DNA of 29,705 nucleotides, from the NCBI GenBank assembly GCA_964445305.1, contig CAYUKK010000060.1:1-29705 (forward strand), written 5' to 3'. Each line of letters begins with the position of its first letter. The first letter of the stretch is position 1. The notes below the pieces were generated by a model that searched no databases, had not been told where the DNA came from, and saw only the letters and a program-made list of their open reading frames with translations. A program made the position numbers and the translations under genes. This stretch comes from CAYUKK01 sp964445305. GTDB taxonomy: Bacteria > Acidobacteriota > Aminicenantia > Aminicenantales > UBA8522. Shown here in pieces: positions 7,504-15,385 of the stretch.

Positions 7504-8769
7504 TTATTCTCCCACCGCCTTTTTTAGTCGGTCGAAACCCAAATTGTTCTCCTCGACCATGTCCCGGGTGATCTCAATGCGCGTCGCCCTCTTTGAAGAT
7601 GGCAGCTCGTACATGACGTCGAGCATGAGATCCTCGATAATCGTCCGCAAGCCGCGGGCACCCAACTTCTTTTCGAGGGACTTGCGGGCGATGGCCTCGA
7701 GGGCGTCCTGGGAAAAATCGAGCTCCACCCCCTCCATCTCGAAAAGTTTCTGAAACTGCTTGACAATGGCATTCTTCGGCTTGGTCAGGATGGCGACGAG
7801 GTCCGAAAGGTCAAGCTCGTGAAAAACAGCCACGACGGGAATCCGACCGACGAGCTCGGGAATGAGCCCATACCGGATAAGGTCCTGGGGGATGAGCTGC
7901 TCAAGAAGCTCGCTCGAGCCGTTGGTCTTCTTGTCCCGCACCTCCGCCTTGAACCCGACCACCGTCTTGCCAATGCGCTGGGCAATGATTTTGTCCAAAC
8001 CGACGAAGGCCCCGCCGCAGATGAACAGGATGTCCGTCGTGTCGATGGGGATGAACTCCTGGTAGGGATGTTTCCGGCCGCCCTGAGGCGGAATGTTGGC
8101 GATCGTCCCCTCGATGATTTTGAGAAGAGCCTGCTGGACGCCTTCGCCAGAGACATCGCGCGTGATGGAGGGGCTGTCACTCTTGCGGCTGATCTTGTCG
8201 ATTTCATCGATGTAGATGATACCCCGCTGCGTCTTCTCGATGTTGCCCTGCGCCGCCTGGAAGAGCTTGAGCACAACATTCTCGACATCTTCCCCTACAT
8301 ACCCAGCCTCGGTGAGCGTGGTGGCATCGGCAATGGCGAAGGGCACGGACAGAATCCTGGCCAGGGTCTGAGCCATGAGAGTCTTCCCCGTCCCCGTCGG
8401 GCCGATGAGGAGGATATTGCTCTTCGCCACCTCAACATCGGAGAAATTGCGCTTGAGTTTGATCCTCTTATAATGGTTGTACACGGCTACCGAAATCTTC
8501 TTCTTGGCCTTCTCCTGGCCGATGATGTAAGCGTCGAGGGCACTCTTGATCTGCTGGGGAGTCAGGTACTCGGCCTGCTTGCGACGGACCTCATCCTCCC
8601 GAAGCTTCTCCGTATGGATGATCGAATGGGCGAGTTCGATGCAGCTGTCGCAGATGTAAACACCTTTAGGGCCGGCGATGAGCTTCTTCGCCTGGCTCTG
8701 GGTTCGGCTACAAAAATTGCACCGCACCCCGGTCTCTACTCTCTGTTTCGTGTTCTCGTCCATGGTCAT
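7504..8769 (-). CDS. clpX: ClpX, ATPase subunit of ClpXP protease
   Basis: Predicted 421-residue AAA+ unfoldase that recognises substrates, unfolds them and feeds them to ClpP. The N-terminal zinc-binding domain uses C17, C20, C40 and C43 (CNFC and CDSC). The AAA+ domain has Walker A GPTGTGKT, Walker B IIYIDEIDK, and the IGF-like ClpP-docking loop in its usual region, here reading QRIGKTVVGF. Length is normal. The start is ATG at 8769, with a second ATG two codons in. Neither has a strong ribosome-binding site; the nearest GGAG is 13 bases away. It lies 36 bp after clpP and one base before lon. A weak hairpin with five T lies in the clpP-clpX gap. Confidence 0.97.
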   Translation of the reverse strand: MTMDENTKQRVETGVRCNFCSRTQSQAKKLIAGPKGVYICDSCIELAHSIIHTEKLREDEVRRKQAEYLTPQQIKSALDAYIIGQEKAKKKISVAVYNHYKRIKLKRNFSDVEVAKSNILLIGPTGTGKTLMAQTLARILSVPFAIADATTLTEAGYVGEDVENVVLKLFQAAQGNIEKTQRGIIYIDEIDKISRKSDSPSITRDVSGEGVQQALLKIIEGTIANIPPQGGRKHPYQEFIPIDTTDILFICGGAFVGLDKIIAQRIGKTVVGFKAEVRDKKTNGSSELLEQLIPQDLIRYGLIPELVGRIPVVAVFHELDLSDLVAILTKPKNAIVKQFQKLFEMEGVELDFSQDALEAIARKSLEKKLGARGLRTIIEDLMLDVMYELPSSKRATRIEITRDMVEENNLGFDRLKKAVGE

Positions 8770-8771
8770 CA

Positions 8772-8801
8772 GAAAAATCTGGCTCCGACCCCTGACCGGA
8801 G
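8772..8801 (-). terminator. Weak terminator-like hairpin between clpP and clpX
   Basis: On the minus strand CTCCG (8801-8797) pairs with CGGAG (8787-8783), with one further G-T pair, and TTTTT follows five bases later. The short stem and the gap before the T-run argue against strong termination. Partial read-through would make less clpX than clpP mRNA. Confidence 0.3.
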
Positions 8802-8805
8802 AAGC

Positions 8806-9399
8806 TTACTTCTTCTGGTCCCGGGAAGCAATAATGTGGTCAATCAGACCGTAATCTTTCGCCTCGCTGGCCGTCATGATGAAGTCCCGCTCAATATCAG
8901 CCTGGATTTTCTGGGGCGATTGATGGGTATGCCTGGCCAGAATGTCGTTCAATTTCTCCCTGATCCGCAGGACTTCCTTGGCCTGAATGGCGATATCCGA
9001 AGCCTGGCCCTGGTAGCCTCCCCAGGGCTGGTGGAGGATGATGCGGGAATTGGGCAGAGAATAGCGTTTTCCCGGCGTCCCTGCAGCCAGGAGGACAGCC
9101 GCCATGCTGGCCGCTTGTCCGACGCAGATGGTGGCCACGTCTGATTTAATGAACTGCATCGTATCATAAATGGCTATCCCCGCCGTGATACTCCCTCCCG
9201 GCGAATTGATGTACAGAGACACGTCCTTTTCCGGGTTCTCCGCCTCCAAATAAAGGAGCTGAGCGATTACCAGGTTGGCCAGGTCATCGGTAATCTCGGA
9301 GCCGATGAAAATGATGTTATCTTTGAGCAAGCGGCTGTAAATGTCATAAGCGCGCTCGCTTCGACCATCCTGTTCGACGACAAAGGGGATTAAGGTCAT
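8806..9399 (-). CDS. clpP: ClpP, serine protease subunit of ClpXP
   Basis: Predicted 197-residue tetradecameric serine protease. With the start chosen here the catalytic triad is S98 (GQAASMAA), H123 (ILHQPWGG) and D172 (RDFIMTASEA), spaced as in characterised ClpP. The N-terminus MTLIPFVVEQ is the usual beginning of mature-type ClpP, which favours the ATG at 9399. A TTG at 9411 would overlap the tig stop (TTGA) and add four residues. Neither start has a clear Shine-Dalgarno sequence, and the gene begins 8 bases after the tig stop, so translation is probably coupled to tig. The order tig-clpP-clpX-lon is a widely conserved cluster. Confidence 0.97.
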   Translation of the reverse strand: MTLIPFVVEQDGRSERAYDIYSRLLKDNIIFIGSEITDDLANLVIAQLLYLEAENPEKDVSLYINSPGGSITAGIAIYDTMQFIKSDVATICVGQAASMAAVLLAAGTPGKRYSLPNSRIILHQPWGGYQGQASDIAIQAKEVLRIREKLNDILARHTHQSPQKIQADIERDFIMTASEAKDYGLIDHIIASRDQKK

Positions 9400-9407
9400 G
9401 GGGAGTA

Positions 9408-10685
9408 TCAATATAATACCGCGTTTTCCAGCAAAAAGTCAATGGCCTTGCGGAGAAGGAGGCTTGCCCTCAATTCTTCTCTTTTTCCCTCCTGGTTGAC
9501 CCGGTCAGCAAGCTGAGCGGGCGGAACATTGCTCTTCCGGGCCAGGGCCCTGATTTCCTCATCGACCTCTTCTTCCCTGACTTCCAGCCCCTCTTCCTCG
9601 GCCACCCTTCTCAGGACAAGGTCCCTCTTTATCCTTCTCTCTGCCTCGAGCCTGGCCCTTTGGCGCACGTTTTCGAGTTCTTCAGCGGTCAGGGTCTTGG
9701 TAGAATTCGCGACCCAGTCGCGCACAAGGGCGGCTGACTCTCGCTCGATGAGGCCTTCCGGAATGTCGAGCCGCACATCCCGCAGGACCGCTTCCACCGC
9801 CTCCTCCCCCATCGCCTGACGAGCCGCCCTTGTCTTGGATTTCTCCAATTCCTTTCGAATCCTTTCCCGAAGTGTAGCCAGGTTATCAAACTCGCCGAGG
9901 TCTTTGGCCCACTCGTCGTTCAAATCGGGAAGCTTTTTTTCCTTGATGGAAACCACTCTGATCTCATTCTCGATCGTCTTGCCGGCAAATTTTTTCTGGG
10001 GATAATCGGGCGGATAGGAAGTGACAAAGCGGCGGCTTCCGCCCACTTCAAGGCCGATCAAATTCTCGTTAAGGTCCGGGCCATTGTCGGGATGACCGGC
10101 AATGACCAGCACCTTCTCCGTCGGCGCCAGCCGGCGCGTTCGAGCGTCCCTTCCCTTCCACTCAATGACGACATAGTCCCCCTCGGCCACTCCCCTCCCC
10201 TCGACCGGAAGATACTCGGCCGAATCCTGACGCAGCCTTTCCAATGATGCCTCGACTTCTGCTTCCTCTACCTTGACGTCCATCTTTTTCACCCGGATTT
10301 TCTTGTACTCGGGGAGTTTGAAGTCGGGGAAAATCTCCACCCTGGCTTTGAAACGGAAGGGCTCGTTTTCTCGAAAAATGACCTCGCTGACGACAGGATT
10401 GACCAGCGGAGTTATGTTTCTCTCCCTCATCACTTTGTTCATGGTTCGGGGAACAAGAACTTCTATCAGATCATTCTTCAATTCCTTGAAGAAGAGCCGC
10501 TTGACCATTTCCCGCGGAGCTTTGCCGGGCCGGAATCCGTTGAGCTTGATTCTGGCCACATAGCGACTGAGGAGTTTCTCCCATTCCTTGGCCACTTCCT
10601 CCCAAGCCACCTCGACTTCGATCTCGCGAAGGCTTGGCTGGGGAGAAGACACCGTGGCTTGGATTGCCTCTTCTTTTATTTCCAT
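9408..10685 (-). CDS. tig: Trigger factor, ribosome-bound chaperone and peptidyl-prolyl isomerase
   Basis: Predicted 425-residue chaperone that binds at the ribosomal exit tunnel. The N-terminal ribosome-docking domain has the signature NGFRPGKAP (about residues 50-58). The FKBP-like domain follows (VAEGDYVVIEWKGRD), and a long helical C-terminal domain ends in the charged LERRIKRDLVLRRVAEEEG-like region. I chose the ATG at 10685, six bases after AGGA. The frame remains open upstream, but those codons are the 3' part of the tRNA-Leu gene, so the longer version is an artefact. The gene starts only 18 bases after the tRNA 3' end and should be carried on the same primary transcript. Confidence 0.96.
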   Translation of the reverse strand: MEIKEEAIQATVSSPQPSLREIEVEVAWEEVAKEWEKLLSRYVARIKLNGFRPGKAPREMVKRLFFKELKNDLIEVLVPRTMNKVMRERNITPLVNPVVSEVIFRENEPFRFKARVEIFPDFKLPEYKKIRVKKMDVKVEEAEVEASLERLRQDSAEYLPVEGRGVAEGDYVVIEWKGRDARTRRLAPTEKVLVIAGHPDNGPDLNENLIGLEVGGSRRFVTSYPPDYPQKKFAGKTIENEIRVVSIKEKKLPDLNDEWAKDLGEFDNLATLRERIRKELEKSKTRAARQAMGEEAVEAVLRDVRLDIPEGLIERESAALVRDWVANSTKTLTAEELENVRQRARLEAERRIKRDLVLRRVAEEEGLEVREEEVDEEIRALARKSNVPPAQLADRVNQEGKREELRASLLLRKAIDFLLENAVLY

Positions 10686-10703
10686 GTTCGATCCTGGTTC
10701 ATA

Positions 10704-10788
10704 TGGGCAGAGCGGGACTCGAACCCGCACTCCTTCCTCAGGAACTAGGTCCTAAGCCTAGCGCGTCTGCCAATTCCGCCACCTGCCC
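10704..10788 (-). tRNA. tRNA-Leu (anticodon UAG)
   Basis: An 85-base cloverleaf folds cleanly. The acceptor stem is GGGCAGG paired with TCTGCCC, with one G-T pair. The D-arm contains GAATTGGCAGA. The anticodon stem CTAGG/CCTAG encloses loop CTTAGGA with anticodon TAG. A long type-II variable arm follows, as expected for leucine, and the T-arm is GCGGG-TTCGAGT-CCCGC. The discriminator is A. CCA is not encoded: the next bases are TAT. It sits between its promoter and tig. Confidence 0.97.
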
Positions 10789-10859
10789 TTGGTTTGTCGA
10801 TGGCTGGCCTGGGCAAAAGTCGAAGCGATGGCGAGTTGAAATAAAGAGATTAAGAAAAT

Positions 10860-10888
10860 ATTGTGCCACACTCCTCTTTCCCTGTCAA
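10860..10888 (-). promoter_or_regulatory. Sigma70-type promoter for tRNA-Leu and tig-clpP-clpX-lon
   Basis: On the minus strand a perfect TTGACA (10883-10888) is followed after exactly 17 bp by CACAAT (10860-10865), preceded by TG in the extended -10 position. Transcription would begin near 10852, giving a leader of about 64 bases before the tRNA. It is the only strong promoter I see upstream of tig. Confidence 0.7.
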
Positions 10889-10908
10889 ACGAGTGAAGGG
10901 CTGGCCTC

Positions 10909-12735
10909 TTAGCGGAGGTATTTCCTGAGCCGCTCCGCCAAATCGGGGTCCACCGTGACCAGGGTTTTGTAAACATCCCGGGCGCTGTAATTGTCCTTGA
11001 GGTTAAGGTAGGTGATGGCCAGGTTGAAGAGTGCCACTCCATAGTCAGGGCGAAGCTCGACGCACTTTTTCAAAGGCTCGAGAGCGTTATCGAAATCCTT
11101 CAATTGCATGTAATTGATGCCGATGTTGAGCCAGGCGTCGGCGCTATCGGGAACGAGAGCGACGTAATTCTTAAAGGCCTCGATGGATTCTTTGTATTTT
11201 TTCTGCTTGGAATAACAAAAACCGACCATGTAGTAGGCGGCGTCATAATCCGGCTTCACAGCCAGCGCCTGCTTGAAGCTCTGGATGGCCTCATCGTATC
11301 TTTCGAGCTTCTGGTACATGATGCCGAGGTTGTAGATGGCTATCTCGTTCTTAGGGTTCAGCTCGATGATTTTTTTAGCGGCCACGATGGCGTTCTCGAA
11401 GCGGCCGGCCTCGTCGTACATCCTGACTACGGCGCCAAAGTAGGCAGTTGCATCTTGGGGATTGATCTCGGCCAGAAAAGCATAGGTTGCCTCTGCTTTT
11501 TCCAACTGGCCAGCCTTATGGTAAGCCTGGGCCAGGCTATAGTTCACCTTGATGTCGCGAGGCTGCTCCTTGAGAGCGGCCTCGAAAGCCGCAACCGCCA
11601 AATCGAACTGGCCAAGTTCATGCCGACAGAGCCCGAGGCGGAGGTATCCCGTCCAGCTGCTCTCCGGGTTTGTCTGGAGATACCGCTCATAAGCTTGCGC
11701 CGCCTTTTCAAAATCCCGCAGTTCCTCATAAGCGTTGCCAATCGTAAAATAGGCTTCTTTATATTCGGGTCTCAAGGTGACGGCTTTTTCGAGCGAGGCG
11801 ATGGCGTCATTCCAACGTTGCATCCGGTAATAGATATTCCCCAGGCCAAAGTGAGCTTCAGCCCGACCCGGGTCGAGCTCAATGAGCTTGGTAAACGCCG
11901 GAACAGCGGCCGTGTAATTCCTCTGATTGGCGTAGATGGAGGCCAGCGTGGCGTGGGCTTCCGTCGCCGAGGGGTTAAGCTGGATTGCTTTCTCGAGATA
12001 ACGCTGGGCGCTCCCCAGCTCGTCAACAAAGGCCAGTGACCGTCCTGCCAGGTAGGCACCATCGAAACTGGCAAAGTAGTCCTCGACCGTCACATCCTTG
12101 AAGGCCGTGATGCGGGCGGTTGGAGAAAGACTCCGCCAGGCGTTCACGGGAATTCCGACGCGGCCTGTCCTTTCCAGCACGATGATCATCCCCACCGCCT
12201 TGCCTTCAACGTCGAGGATGGGCGCGCCAGTGAACCCCTCAGGAATGGAAAGCGAGGGCTCGATAAGGGAAGCCTTGGTGTCGAAGGGGTGGACGTTACG
12301 GACAGTTCCTTCGGAAACAGTGATTTCGCCAGCCTCGTTGGCGCCAAGGGCAAAAATCCTTGCTCCCGTCTGAAGATCGTCTGAATTTCCAAGAACAACG
12401 GGGTTGACCTTACCCTTAACCCGGAGGAGAGCCACATCCAGGCTGCGGTCAAAGGCGACAATTCCCTCCATCTTCATCTTCTTCCCCTTAACGTTGACGC
12501 CCTCCACTTCCCTGGCTTGGCTGATAAGATGATAACAAGTGGCGATCGTATCTTGATTCAAACCAAACCCTACGCCTTTCGACAAAAGCTGCTTATCTCC
12601 GCCATATGCATACAGCGTCAAGATACTTTCTTTATTTTTTTCAAAAAGAGCCGTGGCCTCGGGAGTCTGAGCGGAAAGGGAGGTTCCGGCAGCAAAAAGG
12701 ATGGCCAGACCCAAAGCTTGAGCCTTTCTGGTCAT
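10909..12735 (-). CDS. Exported trypsin-fold domain plus TPR protein with altered catalytic Ser
   Basis: Predicted 608 residues. A signal peptide (MTRKAQALGLAILFAAG, cleavage about after SLSA at residue 22) sends it to the periplasm. Residues about 30-210 look like a chymotrypsin/DegP-type fold: H69 in ATCYHLI, D100 in RSLDVALLRV, and the nucleophile motif, which reads GFTGAP (167-172), with Thr169 where GNSGGP has Ser. Residues about 225-608 are roughly ten tetratricopeptide repeats (for example NPSATEAHATLASIYANQ), a protein-binding superhelix. I chose ATG 12735, seven bases after GGAGG; ATG 12759 and 12741 are poorly placed. The Ser-to-Thr change (codon ACT) suggests a non-classical or inactive protease acting as a scaffold. 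The gene is probably monocistronic. Confidence 0.85.
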   Translation of the reverse strand: MTRKAQALGLAILFAAGTSLSAQTPEATALFEKNKESILTLYAYGGDKQLLSKGVGFGLNQDTIATCYHLISQAREVEGVNVKGKKMKMEGIVAFDRSLDVALLRVKGKVNPVVLGNSDDLQTGARIFALGANEAGEITVSEGTVRNVHPFDTKASLIEPSLSIPEGFTGAPILDVEGKAVGMIIVLERTGRVGIPVNAWRSLSPTARITAFKDVTVEDYFASFDGAYLAGRSLAFVDELGSAQRYLEKAIQLNPSATEAHATLASIYANQRNYTAAVPAFTKLIELDPGRAEAHFGLGNIYYRMQRWNDAIASLEKAVTLRPEYKEAYFTIGNAYEELRDFEKAAQAYERYLQTNPESSWTGYLRLGLCRHELGQFDLAVAAFEAALKEQPRDIKVNYSLAQAYHKAGQLEKAEATYAFLAEINPQDATAYFGAVVRMYDEAGRFENAIVAAKKIIELNPKNEIAIYNLGIMYQKLERYDEAIQSFKQALAVKPDYDAAYYMVGFCYSKQKKYKESIEAFKNYVALVPDSADAWLNIGINYMQLKDFDNALEPLKKCVELRPDYGVALFNLAITYLNLKDNYSARDVYKTLVTVDPDLAERLRKYLR

Positions 12736-12768
12736 TTTCATTCCTCCTTTTTGGAGCATACGCAGACA

Positions 12769-12797
12769 AATTTACACATTGAGCCTTCTTCTGTCAA
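12769..12797 (-). promoter_or_regulatory. Sigma70-type promoter for the trypsin-fold/TPR gene
   Basis: On the minus strand TTGACA (12792-12797) is followed after 17 bp by TAAATT (12769-12774), which matches four of six -10 positions. Transcription would start about 25 bases before the ATG at 12735. Confidence 0.6.
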
Positions 12798-12898
12798 ATG
12801 TTAGAGAATGGATTGACAACCAGAAATCGTCGTTAAGGAAGCCCGACGGTCGGGCGGGGGTTGACAACCTCCTGACACCTTGGATAGGCTGGAAAATC

Positions 12899-14047
12899 AT
12901 GTCCCGCCGAGTGTCCTTGGCCCTCCTCGTTTTTCTTGCCGCTTTATCTCTTGGTCTTGTCTTTCTCCTGCGAGTCAAAGACGAGATGGTCGATTTTGAA
13001 GTCAACTACACGGCCGCGGCGCGCCTTCGCCTGGGCGAAACTCTCTACCGGTCTGAGGATGGCCATTATCAGTTCAAGTATCTTCCCTTTTCCGCCTTCC
13101 TCTATCTTCCTCTTTCCTTTCTCCCTCTTGATGTGGCCAAGGGGATGTGGTTTGGAATTGTCCTTGTCTGTTCTGTTTTCATTTTTTTGCTCTCTTTTCG
13201 ACTCCTGCCCGGCGACAAGAAAAAAACAACCTGGATGGCCATCATCGCGCCCCTCGTTCTGGCTCGGTATTTCCTCCGGGAAATCCAGCTCGGTCAAATC
13301 AACGCCCTGATTACCCTCCTTCTTCTGCTGACCATCTGGATGCTATGCCGGCAGAGCGAAGGTTCATCTCGAGAAATTGGGGCCGGACTTCTGGCCGGGC
13401 TGGCCACTGCCCTAAAACCCTATGCTATGGTCTTCATGCCCTATTTTGTCTTGAGGAAAAAATGGTCTTCTCTCATCAGTTCCCTGCTTGCTCTTCTTCT
13501 TGGCCTGGCCGCACCCTCTCTCTTTTACGGCCTCCCCGGAAACTGGCTCGTCCTCCGGGAGTGGGTTTCGTCGCTCGCCTCCTCCACTCCGGCTCTCTTC
13601 TCAACGCAGGACAATGTCAGTCTCATGGGTTGCCTCGTCAAATGGACAAGCCGGCCCGGCCTCTCTTTTGTTTTCTACGGCGTCATCCTGGTTGGGCTTA
13701 GCACGCTCTGTCTTTATCTTGTGGCCAGGGGAAAAACAGTCTCCGAGCCCGTCGTCCTCGAAGGTTTCCTCCTCCTCACTCTCATCCCCCTCCTCTCCCC
13801 TCTCGGCTGGGACTACACGTTTCTTTCCGCCACGCCGGCTATTATTCTCATTCTTTACTTTTTCGATAGATTTAGTAGGATTTGGAGATATTTCCTGGCT
13901 CTTGATTTAGCCATCATTGGGATGACCCTCTACGATGTCATGGGCAGAACCGCTTATGCTCTTTTTATGTCCTCATCGGTCATCACCATCTGCTTTCTCG
14001 TCATCGTAGGCTATATCTCTTTCCTCCGGATAAAAAGTCTTGCTTAA
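12899..14047 (+). CDS. GT87 (DUF2029) family membrane glycosyltransferase
   Basis: Predicted 382-residue polytopic inner-membrane protein with about nine to ten hydrophobic helices. It resembles GT87 polyprenyl-phosphate-mannose-dependent mannosyltransferases. The first periplasmic loop has DFEVNYTAAARLRLGETLY (about residues 25-43) and YQFKYLPFSAFLYLPLSFLP, the pattern in which an early acidic residue serves catalysis. GLLAGLATALKPYAMVF (about 162-178) is the conserved middle helix, and GWDYTFL lies near the C-terminus. Acceptor and sugar cannot be told. The ATG at 12899 begins the first helix (MSRRVSLALLVFLAALSL). The frame is open further upstream but without hydrophobic or family sequence. 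The stop overlaps the next gene by 8 bp. Confidence 0.8.
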   Translation: MSRRVSLALLVFLAALSLGLVFLLRVKDEMVDFEVNYTAAARLRLGETLYRSEDGHYQFKYLPFSAFLYLPLSFLPLDVAKGMWFGIVLVCSVFIFLLSFRLLPGDKKKTTWMAIIAPLVLARYFLREIQLGQINALITLLLLLTIWMLCRQSEGSSREIGAGLLAGLATALKPYAMVFMPYFVLRKKWSSLISSLLALLLGLAAPSLFYGLPGNWLVLREWVSSLASSTPALFSTQDNVSLMGCLVKWTSRPGLSFVFYGVILVGLSTLCLYLVARGKTVSEPVVLEGFLLLTLIPLLSPLGWDYTFLSATPAIILILYFFDRFSRIWRYFLALDLAIIGMTLYDVMGRTAYALFMSSSVITICFLVIVGYISFLRIKSLA

Positions 14048-14549
14048 AAGAAAAGTTGTCCTTCCCGTCTACTTTTTTTCTCTGGCCGCGCTTTTTCTCT
14101 GGCTGGCAGGAATTTTCGTGGCTCCTTACCTGAGGAGCAAAGCCTTGCCTGCCCAGAGTTTCCTCTACGCCCTCTATTCGCTTGTCTGCCATCAAGCTCC
14201 AGCTCGGTGTTTTAGCCTCTTCGGCCAACCGCTGGCTGTCTGCGCGCGCTGCCTGGGCATCTATGCAGGATGTCTCATCGGCTTCGCCCTTTTTCCCTGG
14301 TTGAGGGGTTTTCGTTCCTTCGAACTGCCACCAACCTCTATCTTTGTCGTCCTCTCCCTTCCCATCCTGGTCGATACCTTCGGCAACTTCAGCCACCTCT
14401 GGTCCACACAAAACGGGGGCCGCTTCCTGACGGGCATCCTCTGGGGGACGACCCTTCCTTTTTATTTCATTCCCGGCCTGGCCGATTTTATCCAGGCTAT
14501 GAGGCGAATTCCACAGGCGGGGAATCCGCCTGCTGGCGATCCACCGTAG
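14040..14549 (+). CDS. DUF2085 family membrane protein
   Basis: Predicted 169-residue inner-membrane protein with about four hydrophobic segments. The family hallmark is clear: LVCHQAPARC followed by QPLAVCARCLGIYAG (about residues 48-77), with conserved Cys and His spaced as if to bind metal or form disulfides near the membrane face. The biochemical function of DUF2085 is not established. The start is TTG at 14040, overlapping the stop of the GT87 gene by 8 bp, with no strong ribosome-binding site, so expression is probably coupled to that gene. The C-terminal tail after about residue 155 (AGNPPAGDPP) is proline/glycine-rich and probably disordered. Confidence 0.82.
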   Translation: MLKRKVVLPVYFFSLAALFLWLAGIFVAPYLRSKALPAQSFLYALYSLVCHQAPARCFSLFGQPLAVCARCLGIYAGCLIGFALFPWLRGFRSFELPPTSIFVVLSLPILVDTFGNFSHLWSTQNGGRFLTGILWGTTLPFYFIPGLADFIQAMRRIPQAGNPPAGDPP

Positions 14550-14800
14550 CCGAGAATTGATGCCTTCCCCATCTTGAGGGCGAATGAGAAAATGTGTAGG
14601 CCACGATGAGTCGCCAAGAGTGCGCGAGCAGGGGAAAAATCCTGGGCTCAGGGCTTTCCCTCCTGAACAGCTTCTTCTCTCATCATGTAGCCTCAGCGAT
14701 GAGCGGCGCTATAACACCTTGGTAGCTTGAAAGTGGGGTTACATATAATGTATTCGGGCGAGGTACTAACGTTTCTTTGCCTCGGGTGCAAAAATTTTGC
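14550..14800. other. Intergenic region with small palindromes
   Basis: No gene is visible between the DUF2085 gene and the promoter of the next operon. There is a TACAT-ATA-ATGTA inverted repeat near 14739-14753 containing a TATAAT. A 13-base odd palindrome, GCAAAAATTTTGC (14788-14800), abuts the -35 box of the downstream promoter and could be an operator. Confidence 0.45.
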
Positions 14801-14830
14801 TTGAATTCTCGACTCTGAACCCCATAGAAT
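14801..14830 (+). promoter_or_regulatory. Candidate promoter for the membrane-protein/lipid-kinase operon
   Basis: TTGAAT (14801-14806) and TAGAAT (14825-14830) are separated by 18 bp. Transcription would start near 14837, just ahead of the strong ribosome-binding site AGGAGG (14851-14856) of the gene at 14861. The palindrome GCAAAAATTTTGC ends directly at the -35 box. Confidence 0.55.
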
Positions 14831-14860
14831 AGGGGAAAGCTGGATGTTTGAGGAGGCCCC

Positions 14861-15385
14861 ATGAGTAACTCCCATCCGGGAATGCTGATGCCAGCCCTTG
14901 TCGGCGGGGTGACAGCCGGGGTCCTCACCGCGGTCCCCTTTCTCGGTTGTCTTTGCTGTTTGTGGATTGTGGGCGGCGGGATGCTCGCTGCCTACCTTCT
15001 GGCCCGCAACTCCCCTGTCTCGCTTCGGCCTGGAGACGGAGCCCTGGTTGGCATCTTCACTGGTATCGTCGCCACCTTTGTCGATGCCATCGTCAGCCTG
15101 CCTTTCCAATCCTGGAACGAAGAGGTCGTCCGCAGGTTCATGGACCAGCTCTCCCAGCTGACCAAGGAGATGCCCTCTGGATGGGAGACATGGCTGGAAA
15201 GGACGGGGGCCGGGTTTTCACCTCCTTGGTTTCTCCTCGGTCTCGTCTTCGCGGCCATTGTTTATGGGGCTTTCGGCGCGCTGGGCGGGATTATCGGTGT
15301 CTCCCTTTTCGGAAGAAAAAAGACCCCGCCGGCCTCGAGTGTCAGCCATGGTCTTCCCCAAGACTCAGGTGATCGTCAACCCTGA
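14861..15385 (+). CDS. Small polytopic membrane protein, function unknown
   Basis: A 174-residue predicted inner-membrane protein. Glycine-rich hydrophobic segments lie at about 8-48 (two helices, with GCLCCLW between them), at about 60-80 and at about 122-150. Between the last two lies a hydrophilic stretch (WNEEVVRRFMDQLSQL). The tail is polar. The cysteine cluster GCLCC at 29-33 sits at a helix boundary. I recognise a general resemblance to uncharacterised small membrane proteins, but no named family. ATG at 14861 follows AGGAGG by four bases, an excellent start. The 3' end overlaps the lipid-kinase gene by 38 bp, which suggests joint expression and possibly a shared membrane-lipid role. 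Confidence 0.75.
   Translation: MSNSHPGMLMPALVGGVTAGVLTAVPFLGCLCCLWIVGGGMLAAYLLARNSPVSLRPGDGALVGIFTGIVATFVDAIVSLPFQSWNEEVVRRFMDQLSQLTKEMPSGWETWLERTGAGFSPPWFLLGLVFAAIVYGAFGALGGIIGVSLFGRKKTPPASSVSHGLPQDSGDRQP

Noticed and set aside
4929..9144. Long plus-strand frames (about 420-440 codons) opposite lon, clpX and clpP
   Set aside because: They lie entirely antisense to well-recognised genes, lack ribosome sites and family motifs, and arise from the codon bias of the GC-rich minus-strand genes.
10686..10730. Upstream extension of tig by 15 codons
   Set aside because: Those codons are the 3' part of tRNA-Leu; the ATG at 10685 has its own ribosome site and begins the normal trigger-factor N-terminus.
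12813..12870. Two copies of TTGACAACC 49 bp apart as tandem promoters for the GT87 gene
   Set aside because: Neither has a convincing -10 at 16-18 bp (best is TAGGCT). The repeat is short enough to be chance.
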